Shown here: positions 1 through 8,160 of the stretch, piece after piece
Numbering within the stretch: position 1 is the first letter of the stretch
How the letters are laid out: each line of letters starts with the position of its first letter
Source: Atribacteraceae bacterium
Lineage (GTDB): Bacteria > Atribacterota > Atribacteria > Atribacterales > Atribacteraceae
Direction: 5' to 3'
Assembly (NCBI GenBank): GCA_035477455.1
Contig: DATIKP010000039.1
Coordinates: forward strand, 1 to 41,583
DNA: 41,583 nucleotides
Position numbers and translations under genes: made by a program
Notes under the pieces: generated by a model
What the model was told of the DNA's origin: nothing
The model's database searches: none
Seen by the model: only the letters and a program-made list of their open reading frames with translations

Positions 1-594
1 AATTTGGGTGCCTGGCGATTTGTTCTGGCGGCAACCGGCGACCGGATGATTGCCGCACTGACGGTGGTCCTGGTTTGGATCGGGCTCACCCGGGCGCTTC
101 ATCTGGACGGGGCGGCGGATATCGCCGACGCTCTGTTTGGAGGCTGGACCCCGGAACAACGGCGGTCGATTCTCGCAGACTCCCGCCTAGGGACGTTCGG
201 AGTCGTTGCGGTGTTTGTTCTCCTCGCAGGAAAACTCGTTTTCGTTTTCGGCTTAGCGACCTCTTTTCCGCTGGTGCTGGCTCCGGTTCTGGGGCGGACG
301 GCAGCCTTATATATGGGGATCTTGTTCCCCCCCCTTCCTTTGGGGGGAAAAGGGATGGGAAAGGAGATCAGCGGCCGGATTCCCGCTTGGTATGGCTTAC
401 TATGGGTGGCGATCGTTGCCGGCTTCAGTCTGGCGCAGGGCGGCCGGACTCTTTTGAAAACGGCGGTTATCTTTATTATGATCTACCTGTTTGGGCGAGC
501 GTTGGTGCGTACCCTTGAGGGAGTAAACGGCGACGGGCTCGGGGCCGGAGTCGAATGGGCGGAATTCCTGTTTCTTTTCCTGCAAAGAGCGTGA
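1..594 (+). CDS. cobS: Adenosylcobinamide-GDP ribazoletransferase (cobalamin synthase), 5' end missing
   Basis: Joins adenosylcobinamide-GDP to alpha-ribazole (or its phosphate), the last step of the B12 nucleotide loop, in the inner membrane. The reading frame is open from the left edge, so about 50 N-terminal residues lie outside the window; the TTG near base 4 is unlikely to be the true start. Visible are the family motif HLDGAADIADALFGG (about residues 33-47 of the visible part), DSRLGTFG, several hydrophobic segments and the C-terminal NGDGLGAGVEWAEFLFL block. Length and ending agree with E. coli CobS. It is followed by a CobC-like phosphatase and cbiB, so it is the visible head of a nucleotide-loop assembly cluster. 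Confidence 0.93.
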   Translation, partial: NLGAWRFVLAATGDRMIAALTVVLVWIGLTRALHLDGAADIADALFGGWTPEQRRSILADSRLGTFGVVAVFVLLAGKLVFVFGLATSFPLVLAPVLGRTAALYMGILFPPLPLGGKGMGKEISGRIPAWYGLLWVAIVAGFSLAQGGRTLLKTAVIFIMIYLFGRALVRTLEGVNGDGLGAGVEWAEFLFLFLQRA

Positions 595-663
595 ATGACT
601 TCGAGATTAACGGGAACGATGCTCGAAGACAAGTAAGACTGAAGAATGCGAGGATTTGAGTCG

Positions 664-1275
664 ATGAAAGAGATAACGTTATTGCGTCATGGAGATACCG
701 AAGCTACGGAGAAGGGATATTTTTCCGGCTGGAGCGATGTTCCCCTCTCAAGGCGGGGGCGGGAACGCATCGCCCTCCTCCGTCCGTTGTTCTCGGATCG
801 GCGATTTCAAGGAATTTTTGTCAGCCCCCTGAGCCGAGCGTTGGAAACGTTCCGCCTGCTCTTCCCGGAGGGTTCAAGCTTCGAAGTCCACGAAGACATC
901 AGAGAACGCTCTTTCGGAGACTGGGAAGGGGTCGCTTGGGAAGACATCGGGAAACGATTTCCTGAAGAGATAGAGCGCTGGAAAGCGGAACCGTTTTTGT
1001 TTACTCCCCCCGGCGGGGAAAGCTTTGTCCAAATGCAAAACCGGATTAGCTGTTTCTGGGAAGAAATCACTTCCCGGGAGGACGGAAGGTATCTGGTGGT
1101 GACCCATGCCGGGACAATCCGCTGTCTTCTCGCGCACCTGACCGGGATGTCGTTTCAGACGACATTTCATCTGCTGCTTGATCCGGGGGTACGGTTGAAC
1201 CTCCGCCATGGCCCGCTTTTTACCCAGGTCGTCTCCCTGGAAAACTCCGAGGTCCCAACATGCCCGCCCTTTTGA
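664..1275 (+). CDS. Histidine phosphatase family protein, probable alpha-ribazole phosphatase
   Basis: Phosphoglycerate-mutase-fold phosphatase. The RHG motif with the catalytic histidine is at residues 8-10 (LLRHGDT), the second catalytic histidine is in VVTHAGTIR, and the CobC-like stretch ERSFGDWEG is present. Length is 203 aa. An in-frame ATG at 646 exists, but 664 is preferred because a GAGG lies about 10 nt upstream and the protein then begins right before the first beta strand. It overlaps cbiB by 16 bp and follows cobS, so dephosphorylation of alpha-ribazole-5'-phosphate (CobC role) is the likely job. Family is certain; substrate is inferred from context. Confidence 0.85.
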   Translation: MKEITLLRHGDTEATEKGYFSGWSDVPLSRRGRERIALLRPLFSDRRFQGIFVSPLSRALETFRLLFPEGSSFEVHEDIRERSFGDWEGVAWEDIGKRFPEEIERWKAEPFLFTPPGGESFVQMQNRISCFWEEITSREDGRYLVVTHAGTIRCLLAHLTGMSFQTTFHLLLDPGVRLNLRHGPLFTQVVSLENSEVPTCPPF

Positions 1276-2219
1276 GGTTGCTGGCCGGATTTTTCCTGGA
1301 CCAGGTCCTAGGAGATCCGCCGGACCGATGGCATCCGGTGGCCTGGATCGGCCGGCTGATTGATGCCTTGGAGCGGATTTTCTTTCCAAAGGTCCGTAAC
1401 TTCAAAAAGGAGTTTGTTTTCGGTTTTATCGTAGTGTTTCTTACCGTCGGAGGGCTGGGGACCGGCTACTACTTTCTCGCCCGCTTTCTGCGGGGGGTTC
1501 ATCCGGGTCTTTTTTGGGCCCTGGAAATCTATTTTATTTTCCACTTTCTGGCTTTTTACACGTTATCGCGAAGGGGCCGTGAGGTCAAGCGCTCTCTTGA
1601 GGGGGGCGACCTTGCTGCGGCACGGCGGAAGCTCCGGCACCTGGTGGGACGGGACACCGCTCACCTCTCTGAACGAGAGATGGTGCGAGGCACGCTGGAG
1701 TCATTGGCCGAGAATTTCAGCGATGGCTTTGTTGCCCCGCTTTTCTATATAGCGATTTTTGGGGCCCTGGGCGGACTGGTATATAAAACGATCAATACGC
1801 TGGATTCCGTGCTCGGCCATAAAGATTATCGATATTATTTTTTCGGATTTGCCTCCGCCCGGGTTGATGACGTCGCGAGCTTTATCCCGGCTCGCCTGTC
1901 TGTTTTGTTTGTCGCGCTGGCGGCCTCTGTCTTGGGAGCCTTCGGGCGGGAGGCGATCGAATCGGCCTGGCGGGATGCCCGCCGCCACCCCAGTCCGAAC
2001 GCCGGCTGGCCGGAAGCGGCTCTGGCCGGAGCGTTGGGGGTTCGGCTGGGAGGGAGCAACTATTACCAGGGAAAGCGGGAGGATAGGCCGTTTATGGGAG
2101 AACCACGGCGTGAGCTGACGCCAATGCGCATCGACGAGGCCCTGTGGGCCTTGAAAGTCGCCTCCTTCCTAACCATGGCGGTCTTCGCCTGGATCCCGAT
2201 TATACTAGTCAGGCTCTAA
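1260..2219 (+). CDS. cbiB: Cobalamin biosynthesis protein CbiB/CobD (adenosylcobinamide-phosphate synthase)
   Basis: Membrane enzyme that attaches the aminopropanol(-phosphate) arm to adenosylcobyric acid. At 319 aa it has the usual length. The N-terminal signature LAGFFLDQVLGDPPDRWHPV is intact, as are the ENFSDGFVAPLFY block, the NTLDSVLGHKDYRY block and the C-terminal PSPNAGWPEAALAGALGVRLGG motif. The start lies inside the preceding phosphatase gene, 16 bp before its stop, with GAGG upstream, indicating translational coupling. A hairpin without T tract follows. Together with cobS this encodes late steps of B12 assembly or corrinoid salvage. Confidence 0.95.
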   Translation: MPALLRLLAGFFLDQVLGDPPDRWHPVAWIGRLIDALERIFFPKVRNFKKEFVFGFIVVFLTVGGLGTGYYFLARFLRGVHPGLFWALEIYFIFHFLAFYTLSRRGREVKRSLEGGDLAAARRKLRHLVGRDTAHLSEREMVRGTLESLAENFSDGFVAPLFYIAIFGALGGLVYKTINTLDSVLGHKDYRYYFFGFASARVDDVASFIPARLSVLFVALAASVLGAFGREAIESAWRDARRHPSPNAGWPEAALAGALGVRLGGSNYYQGKREDRPFMGEPRRELTPMRIDEALWALKVASFLTMAVFAWIPIILVRL

Positions 2220-2223
2220 GGAC

Positions 2224-2250
2224 CGGGCGGACCCGTTCGGTGGCCGCCCG
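2224..2250 (+). other. 7-bp inverted repeat after cbiB
   Basis: CGGGCGG (2224-2230) and CCGCCCG (2244-2250) are perfect complements around a 13-nt loop, just after the cbiB stop. There is no T tract, so it may be an attenuating or mRNA-stabilising hairpin rather than a full intrinsic terminator. Confidence 0.35.
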
Positions 2251-2304
2251 AAAGACATGCCGGAAGAGAGCAAAATATTCTTGTTGAATCAGAGAGGCTA
2301 AAGA

Positions 2305-3531
2305 ATGAGCACCCTTAAGAATCAAGAGCCAAACGGACCGCCGGAAAAGTCTGTAGCCGGAGGGTCCGAATCAGAAGAAGGCATCCTCTCGAGAACCCTG
2401 TACGGACAGAAGCGTTTTGAACGGAAGAAAATCATCCGGCAGGTTCTCGCGTCCGTTGCGATCAGCCTGGCCAGCGTCGCCCTGATCTTTTTCTTTTTTG
2501 CTCAACGGGGGATTGTGGTCGACCTCTCCGTTTTTCGTCCGGCCTGGTTTTTCGTCGGGCTCATCACGATGGTAGGGAAGTGGCTTTTGGATGGGACGCG
2601 GGTTTTCCTGAGCGCCAGGGCTTGGAAAAAACGCCTTCGCTTTCGGGACGCCGTGGGAGCGGTGCTTTCCGGGCACTTCGTGTCCGCGATCACTCCCTTT
2701 TCTACCGGCGGGAGCCCGGTACAGGCGTTTGTGTTGGCCCGCTCCGGGCTGACCTGGGGAGAGGCCGGCAGTTTTGTGGTCATCACCGGAATTCTCTTTC
2801 AGTTCAGCCCCCTACTGCTGTTTATCGTTATGATGGGCGTCTTTCGGATCGGTTTCACATTGCGAGGATTTTTGCTTGACCTATTATATTTCTTCGCCGT
2901 TTTTTATTCGGCCCTTCTTTTGATGCTCTTCTATCTGCTTCTTTACCCGAAGACGCTCTACCGTCTGATCAACTGGGGTATGCGCGTTGTTCGCCGTCGG
3001 CTTCGCCGGATCAAGTTCAATGAAGATGTGGTTTGGAAATGGATCAACGATTTTATGGGAGACTTCCGCCGCGGCTTTAAAATATTTATTTTACAAAAAC
3101 CCCAATACCTGATCTGGAATCTGGGCTGCTACCTGGTCCAGAGCTTGATGTCTTTTTCCGTGGCCCAACTGGTGCTCCTCTCGCTGGGGGCTCAACCTTC
3201 CTACCTGGCGGTGGTGGAATCTCAGATCCCGCTCTTTTATGTCTTTGCCCTGACCCCCTCCCCAGGAGCCAGTGGTGCTGTGGAATTCTCCATCGCCTCG
3301 GCTTTCCTGCGCTTTGCAGGAGCCGAGAGGCTGGGCGTGTTCGTCCTTTTCTGGCGATTAAGTACCTATTATTTCACCCTACTTATCGGTGGCCTGACCC
3401 TTTTTTTCATTTTGAAAAAAAACGGCAAGCAGACGTCTTCTGGTGACACCGGCGGCGCCGGAGAGCCCGCGGGTCGGGAGCGGCTTTCCAAAAAAACCGC
3501 AAACCCTGAAAACACCCAAACCCAAGTCTAA
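2305..3531 (+). CDS. Flippase-like / lysylphosphatidylglycerol synthase transmembrane-region protein (UPF0104)
   Basis: A 408-aa multispanning membrane protein of the PF03706/TIGR00374 type, related to the flippase half of MprF and to YbhN. A hydrophilic N-terminal tail of about 45 residues is followed by roughly eight hydrophobic segments. The family block FSTGGSPVQAFVLARSGLTW and a late SPGASGAVEFS block are visible. The C-terminal tail (about residues 375-408) is hydrophilic. Members move lipid-linked substrates or modify membrane lipids, but the substrate here cannot be told. Its TAA stop lies inside the -35 box of the sigma-28 promoter of the next gene. Confidence 0.8.
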   Translation: MSTLKNQEPNGPPEKSVAGGSESEEGILSRTLYGQKRFERKKIIRQVLASVAISLASVALIFFFFAQRGIVVDLSVFRPAWFFVGLITMVGKWLLDGTRVFLSARAWKKRLRFRDAVGAVLSGHFVSAITPFSTGGSPVQAFVLARSGLTWGEAGSFVVITGILFQFSPLLLFIVMMGVFRIGFTLRGFLLDLLYFFAVFYSALLLMLFYLLLYPKTLYRLINWGMRVVRRRLRRIKFNEDVVWKWINDFMGDFRRGFKIFILQKPQYLIWNLGCYLVQSLMSFSVAQLVLLSLGAQPSYLAVVESQIPLFYVFALTPSPGASGAVEFSIASAFLRFAGAERLGVFVLFWRLSTYYFTLLIGGLTLFFILKKNGKQTSSGDTGGAGEPAGRERLSKKTANPENTQTQV

Positions 3532-3555
3532 AGATTTCCGGGATGCGGACGATAA
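3529..3555 (+). promoter_or_regulatory. Sigma-28 (FliA) promoter of the first chemoreceptor gene
   Basis: TAAAGATT (3529-3536), 11 nt, then GACGATAA (3548-3555). The enterobacterial sigma-28 consensus is TAAAGTTT-N11-GCCGATAA; each box here has one mismatch and the spacing is exact. The -35 box starts at the stop codon of the upstream gene. It places the downstream receptor in the late flagellar/chemotaxis regulon. Confidence 0.8.
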
Positions 3556-3674
3556 TACTAAAATAAATATTCCGTCCGCTTTCCGGAGAGCCTGTCCGAG
3601 AAATAGCAAGTTAGACAATGTGGGCTTGGAGAAGAAGGCCAGAGAAGTCTACTTTCGGGAGGAGAAGATAGGCC

Positions 3675-6296
3675 ATGACCATTCGTTCAAAGCTGCTTAC
3701 CGGCTTTATCGTTGTCGCTGCCCTGGTTGCCCTGGCTGGCGGAATCGGCATCTTCGCTTTTTCCCAGATAGTAAGGAACATCTCGCGCATGGAGGAAACC
3801 ATTCCATGGTTGTTTTCATCCTTTCGCATGAAAGAGCGGTTGGCTCAGAGCTTCCAGGTTGTGACCCGCTACCTTGCCGAGCGGGATCCCTCCCGCCTGG
3901 CCGCCCTGGAAGAGGATTTTTCTTTCTTAATGAACACCGTAGAGATGTACGAAGAGGCATTGCTATCCGGAACGGACAGCCCTGCTTTTAAAGAGAAGGG
4001 GCAATTTCGGACAGCATGGGAAAAAGAAGGACTTCAACTTCCCATCTCTCGGATTACGGAGGGTTCAGAGACGAGTGAACGCGTGCGGGAGCTGTCCCAG
4101 CTTCGGGAAAATTACCGCGCACTCACGGCACAGTTGATCAACACACACCGGGAGCGACTTATCGGTAATGAAGAACTCGCCCGGAAGAGCCTGGCCCTGG
4201 ATGATCCGGTGGCCTCCCTGGAGAGATTCATGCTCTCGCTGGAAACAGCCATTGCACAGAACAACGTATCGATCGGCCAGACCCGCGATCTGCTTGCCCA
4301 ATATGCGCTGACCAGGAACCGAATAGGCAACCAATTGGGGCCGGTTGATGGATCGCTTAACATGTTGGAGTCGGGAATCGAGGGCAATATAGTTTTTTCA
4401 CGCGCGACCAAGGACCTTTTAATCGAACGGATGGCTTCGATCCGCGAACACCGGGAACGCCTTGTGGAAGTGATTGTCCGCTCAGAAGAACTCCCGGGAT
4501 CCGATTTCGAGGCGGAGATTCTGCAGACGTTCCGGGACACCGTCTCCGAAATCAACCGGCTGGGGCGCGAACTCAGTAAACTGAGCCTCAATGAATGGAT
4601 CACCCAAATCGGGGCGATGAATATCGCCCGAAAAAACTATATCATCGCTCCGGACGATGAGAAAGAAACCTTTCGCCAGGCCCACGACAGTATCTTCAGT
4701 GCGCTTGGCGAATTCTTGGGTGGGGAATTCCTGAAAAGCTATGAAGAACGGATGGCTAATCATATCTATGAAAAAAACTGGCAGGAATATGCACTGCTTT
4801 GGTCGGATGTGGTCGAAACCAGCGACCGGCTGGAGGCGCTCGAAAACGAACAAAATCAGGCTCTGGAGCGCATGCATTCACTCCAGGCGGATTTCTCGCA
4901 TTCCCTCGACGAGTTCAACCGCGTGATCAGTGGCGAGTTCCGATCAGCAGTCGGAAGCATCCACGCCACCGAACAATCCCTGCAACGGGTTCTTTATGGG
5001 ACGACTGCCGCGGGGTTGGTCATCGCCGTAGTCCTCGGATTGCTTCTGGCCTCCTCCATTGTCCGCCCTCTCCGCAAGGGAATGGAGTTTGCTGGCACCC
5101 TGGCCTCCGGAGACCTCACCGGCCGAGTGGAAAACCGAAAAAAGGACGAAACCGGCCACCTTCTGGAATCACTGAATACCGCCTCCACCTCCCTTCGTTC
5201 CTTCATGAGTGAAGTAGCCACCTCGGCCCGCTTTATTCAGGAAAAAGTCACTGACTTGGCCACCTTCGGCAATGAAGTGGCCCAGACCGGAGAGCAGATT
5301 GCTCAGACCGTTTCCCAGGTCTCACAGGGCTCGGAAGATCAAAGTCGTAATCTGAGCGAGGTATCTGAAAAGATGGGCGAACTGGTCGAAGCGGTTCGAC
5401 GGGTTTCCGGACAGCTCGTCGAACAGGTTGAGTGCTTTGGGGAGGCCTTTTCCCAGGTCGAAACGATATCCCGGAGTATAAACGAAACGGCCAGGAATCT
5501 TGATGAAGCCCGTACCCGTACCCAAGAGTCGGCCGAGAGCACCAGGCAGGGACAGGAACGGTTGACTGCCGTTTCATCGGCCATGCACGGCATCCAGAAA
5601 AGCGTGGTCCACGTGTCCCAGATTATCGGCCGGTTGGGCGAGAGCTCCCGGGAGATCGGCAACATCACCGACCTCATTACCGGCATTGCCGATGAAACCA
5701 ACCTTCTGGCCCTGAACGCGGCCATCGAAGCGGCTCGGGCCGGCGAGGCGGGACGGGGCTTTGCGGTGGTCGCCCAGGAGGTGCGTAAATTGGCCGAAGA
5801 ATCCGCCCAGGCCGCCCAGCGCATCTCGGGGCTGATCGGCGACATCCAAAAAGAGGCCCGGCTGGCGGTCGGCTCCATGGAAGAGAGCACCGGGCGGGTT
5901 TCTCAAGGGGTAGGAGCCGTCGCAGAAGCGGGCCGCTCCTTTGAGACGATCACCCAGCTTGGTCAACGGGTCAACGAAGAAGTCAGTCAGATCGCGCGCT
6001 CCTTTAAGACCATCGAAAAAGCCTCGCAGCAGGTGGTGGACACCTTACAGGGGATGGTGGGTATCTCCCGCTCGTCCCACGATTCGGCCAATGAAGCGGC
6101 AAGCCTCTCGGAAGATATTTCCGTTACCCTGGCAAGCGTAGCTTCCATTTCGGAGGAGAACGCCGCTTTGAGCGAAGAAGTGGCCGCTGGTTCTGAAGAG
6201 CAAAACGCCGCGCTCCAGGAAATTCGTAGGAACATCGAGGAAATCAACCGGATGGCCAAGAGACTGGAAGACAGCCTGGGAAAATTCAAAATTTGA
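3675..6296 (+). CDS. Methyl-accepting chemotaxis protein, long periplasmic helical sensor
   Basis: An 873-aa transmembrane chemoreceptor. TM1 is near residues 8-30 and TM2 near 438-460, followed by a HAMP domain (about 460-515) and the coiled-coil signalling domain. The conserved tip, which contacts CheA and CheW, falls at about residues 656-721 (core [20 protein letters not shown]). The periplasmic part, about 400 residues, is predicted all-helical and contains [12 protein letters not shown]. This resembles helical bimodular (HBM-type) sensors but is longer than one HBM unit; the ligand is unknown. There is no C-terminal NWETF-type tether. GGAGG precedes the ATG. The nearest relative in the window is the receptor at 8161. 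Confidence 0.93.
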   Translation: MTIRSKLLTGFIVVAALVALAGGIGIFAFSQIVRNISRMEETIPWLFSSFRMKERLAQSFQVVTRYLAERDPSRLAALEEDFSFLMNTVEMYEEALLSGTDSPAFKEKGQFRTAWEKEGLQLPISRITEGSETSERVRELSQLRENYRALTAQLINTHRERLIGNEELARKSLALDDPVASLERFMLSLETAIAQNNVSIGQTRDLLAQYALTRNRIGNQLGPVDGSLNMLESGIEGNIVFSRATKDLLIERMASIREHRERLVEVIVRSEELPGSDFEAEILQTFRDTVSEINRLGRELSKLSLNEWITQIGAMNIARKNYIIAPDDEKETFRQAHDSIFSALGEFLGGEFLKSYEERMANHIYEKNWQEYALLWSDVVETSDRLEALENEQNQALERMHSLQADFSHSLDEFNRVISGEFRSAVGSIHATEQSLQRVLYGTTAAGLVIAVVLGLLLASSIVRPLRKGMEFAGTLASGDLTGRVENRKKDETGHLLESLNTASTSLRSFMSEVATSARFIQEKVTDLATFGNEVAQTGEQIAQTVSQVSQGSEDQSRNLSEVSEKMGELVEAVRRVSGQLVEQVECFGEAFSQVETISRSINETARNLDEARTRTQESAESTRQGQERLTAVSSAMHGIQKSVVHVSQIIGRLGESSREIGNITDLITGIADETNLLALNAAIEAARAGEAGRGFAVVAQEVRKLAEESAQAAQRISGLIGDIQKEARLAVGSMEESTGRVSQGVGAVAEAGRSFETITQLGQRVNEEVSQIARSFKTIEKASQQVVDTLQGMVGISRSSHDSANEAASLSEDISVTLASVASISEENAALSEEVAAGSEEQNAALQEIRRNIEEINRMAKRLEDSLGKFKI
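5641..5839 (+). repeat. 199-bp segment nearly identical to 10100-10298 (chemoreceptor tip)
   Basis: This stretch matches 10100-10298 at 198 of 199 bases (T5735 versus C10194). The flanking coding sequence of the two receptors differs much more. It encodes the signalling tip. The sharp edges suggest gene conversion or a recent partial duplication. Confidence 0.9.
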
Positions 6297-6392
6297 AAAT
6301 TCAATGATTTTTGACCCTGAAGATTCCGACTGGAGATTGGAGAGGCAAACCACCACAGTTCACCGCCGTCCGTGGATCAAGAGCGATAGTCC

Positions 6393-7418
6393 ATGCCCAA
6401 CGATCCGATGAGATGGGAAAACGGGAAGGATCTGGCTGACCGGATTCTTCCCCTCCTGGCCGAAACAAGCCCTGGTTTTGTTTCCGGAGAGGAGATTGCC
6501 GGGAGGATGGGCGTCAGCCGGGTCGCGGTGTGGAAGGCGATTCAACGACTCAAGGGACACGGCTTGGCGATACAAGCCTCCCGGAAAGGATACTGCTTGG
6601 AGGGGAGACCGGACCTTCTCTGGCCATCTTACCTGGCATGGCTCCTCGGGGAGCGGTTCCCAAACCTCTCGATTGTGTACCGGGAAACGATTGATTCGAC
6701 CAGCACCCTAGCCAAGCGTCTTGCCCAGGAAGGAGCCGGAGCCGGCACCTTGGTTATCGCCGATCAACAAGGGCGGGGGCGGGGCCGCTTAAGCCGCTCC
6801 TGGTTCTCCCGACCCGGAAAAAGTCTGCTTTTTTCTATCCTGCTCCGGCCCCAAGTAGCCCCCGAACGCCTGCCGTCTCTTTCTTTGGTTACCGCCCTGG
6901 CTCTGGCCAGGAGCCTGGAAAAACAGAACCTCCGTCCGATGCTCAAGTGGCCGAACGATCTCCTGCTCGGGGGGAAAAAGGTGGCGGGAATTTTGCTTGA
7001 GTCGTCGATGGAACCAGATCAGATCGAGTGGGTCGTGGTGGGTGTGGGTATCAATGTGAACTACTCTATAGAAGATTGGTCACAGGAACTGGCTCCCCGA
7101 TCGACCTCTCTTCAGGAAGTGACCGGAAAATCGCTGAACCGGGCAGAACTCCTGAGAGGTTTTCTGGAGGAATTTTCCCGCCACATCGACCAGTGGACGA
7201 CAGCGGGATCGTTTGCGGCTCAGAAAGGTGCCTACCTCGAGCGCATGGCCTGGCTGGACCGTGTAGTCGATATCCGCTCCGGTAAAGAGTGTAAACGGGG
7301 AGTCGCGATCGGCGTCGGAGACGGAGGAGACCTGCTTCTCCAGGTCGGAGGTGAAATCGAACGGATAAGGTGGGGGGAAGGCTCCCTGGTGATTGACAGG
7401 AACAACCCAATATGTTAA
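6393..7418 (+). CDS. birA: Biotin-protein ligase / biotin operon repressor BirA
   Basis: A 341-aa bifunctional BirA. An N-terminal winged helix-turn-helix (about residues 14-66, SGEEIAGRMGVSRVAVWKAI) is followed by the ligase domain. The biotinyl-AMP-binding glycine/arginine loop is QGRGRGRLSRSW (126-137), followed by KWPNDLLLGGKKVAGILLE (185-203), GVGINVN and a small C-terminal domain. It biotinylates carboxylase carrier proteins and, when loaded with biotinyl-AMP, represses biotin genes. bioY follows 38 bp downstream, and a BirA-type operator overlaps the birA stop codon. It sits between two chemoreceptor genes to which it has no evident functional tie. Confidence 0.95.
   Translation: MPNDPMRWENGKDLADRILPLLAETSPGFVSGEEIAGRMGVSRVAVWKAIQRLKGHGLAIQASRKGYCLEGRPDLLWPSYLAWLLGERFPNLSIVYRETIDSTSTLAKRLAQEGAGAGTLVIADQQGRGRGRLSRSWFSRPGKSLLFSILLRPQVAPERLPSLSLVTALALARSLEKQNLRPMLKWPNDLLLGGKKVAGILLESSMEPDQIEWVVVGVGINVNYSIEDWSQELAPRSTSLQEVTGKSLNRAELLRGFLEEFSRHIDQWTTAGSFAAQKGAYLERMAWLDRVVDIRSGKECKRGVAIGVGDGGDLLLQVGGEIERIRWGEGSLVIDRNNPIC
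7393..7398 (+). promoter_or_regulatory. Possible -35 element for bioY inside the end of birA
   Basis: A perfect TTGACA lies 15 nt upstream of the left operator half-site. No strong -10 is seen at 16-18 nt; the best candidates (TAACTT at 7416, TGTAAT at 7425) fall within the BirA operator, which would suit repression by occlusion. Promoter identity is tentative. Confidence 0.35.
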
Positions 7419-7441
7419 CTTAGCTGTAATATCAAGTTAAC
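7414..7441 (+). promoter_or_regulatory. BirA operator between birA and bioY
   Basis: GTTAACTT (7414-7421) and AAGTTAAC (7434-7441) form a perfect inverted repeat; the GTTAAC cores are 16 nt apart. This agrees with known bacterial BirA boxes (GTTAAC-type half-sites about 14-16 nt apart). The birA TAA stop (7416-7418) lies inside the left half, and the right half ends 15 nt before the bioY ATG. Biotin-loaded BirA would repress bioY. Confidence 0.82.
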
Positions 7442-7456
7442 GTAAGGGGGTTCCCC

Positions 7457-8047
7457 ATGATCAGAAACAGAAGAAAAATGGTAAGAAGCGCGCTGTTTGC
7501 CGCCTTGATTGCAGCCACGGCGCTGTTTTTCCGCGTGTCTTCCGGTATTGTACCTTTTAGTCTCGTTCCCTTGGTAATCATATTAGGAGGCTTGTTGCTC
7601 GAACCGGACGAGGCCCTTACCGGCACCAGCCTTTATCTGGCCCTGGGACTGGTTGGTTTTCCGGTTTTTGCCGCACCTCCTTTCGGAGGCCCCATGTATG
7701 TTCTGCAGCCGACGTTCGGCTTTCTCCTCGGTTTCCTGTGGTCTGCCCCCCTATTGGCTTTCATGGTGCAACGGTCCCGCCGGAGGACGTTCACCCGTCT
7801 GTGCCTGCTCTCAGGGGTGGCCATGGGACTCCTCTATCTCCCCGGCCTAATCTATCTCTGGCTGGTTCTCAACTTTATTATGGGAGTCGATACGGGAATA
7901 GCGCGGGTTTTCTCGATCGGTTTTTGGCCCTTTATCGGCCCGGATATCTTGAAAGCCCTGTGCGCTGCCCTTCTGGCTTGGCGCCTCCGCCGCCTGCCCT
8001 GGGTCGCCCATTCCCGGAAAGAGATCATTGTCGAAATGAACCGGTGA
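7457..8047 (+). CDS. bioY: Biotin transporter BioY (ECF-type S component)
   Basis: A 196-aa integral membrane protein with about six hydrophobic segments and the BioY signature region PFGGPMYVLQPTFGFLLGF (residues 75-93). It binds biotin and, in ECF transporters, works with a T component and ATPases; no bioM or bioN genes are adjacent, so it would use a shared ECF module or act alone. AAGGGGG precedes the ATG by about 7 nt. The BirA operator just upstream and birA itself support a biotin role. Confidence 0.93.
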   Translation: MIRNRRKMVRSALFAALIAATALFFRVSSGIVPFSLVPLVIILGGLLLEPDEALTGTSLYLALGLVGFPVFAAPPFGGPMYVLQPTFGFLLGFLWSAPLLAFMVQRSRRRTFTRLCLLSGVAMGLLYLPGLIYLWLVLNFIMGVDTGIARVFSIGFWPFIGPDILKALCAALLAWRLRRLPWVAHSRKEIIVEMNR

Positions 8048-8081
8048 GTTAGTTTTGGGAGGCGAGGCGGCAGGGCAATTA

Positions 8082-8099
8082 TTGGCAAGAAAATTCATC
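8082..8099 (+). promoter_or_regulatory. TTGGCAAG-type element (candidate sigma-54-like promoter) before the second chemoreceptor
   Basis: TTGGCAAGAAAATTCATC lies 61 nt before the TTG start of the receptor. It matches 36514-36531, upstream of flgB, at 16 of 18 positions. TTGGCA resembles a sigma-54 -24 element, but the canonical GC of the -12 element is replaced. The role is inferred from the pair and from the divergent sigma-54 in this window. Confidence 0.35.
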
Positions 8100-8160
8100 T
8101 TCCTTTCATAGGGGACCATAGAACCCAAATAGGTCAATTCGAGAAGGGAGGATACCGGGT

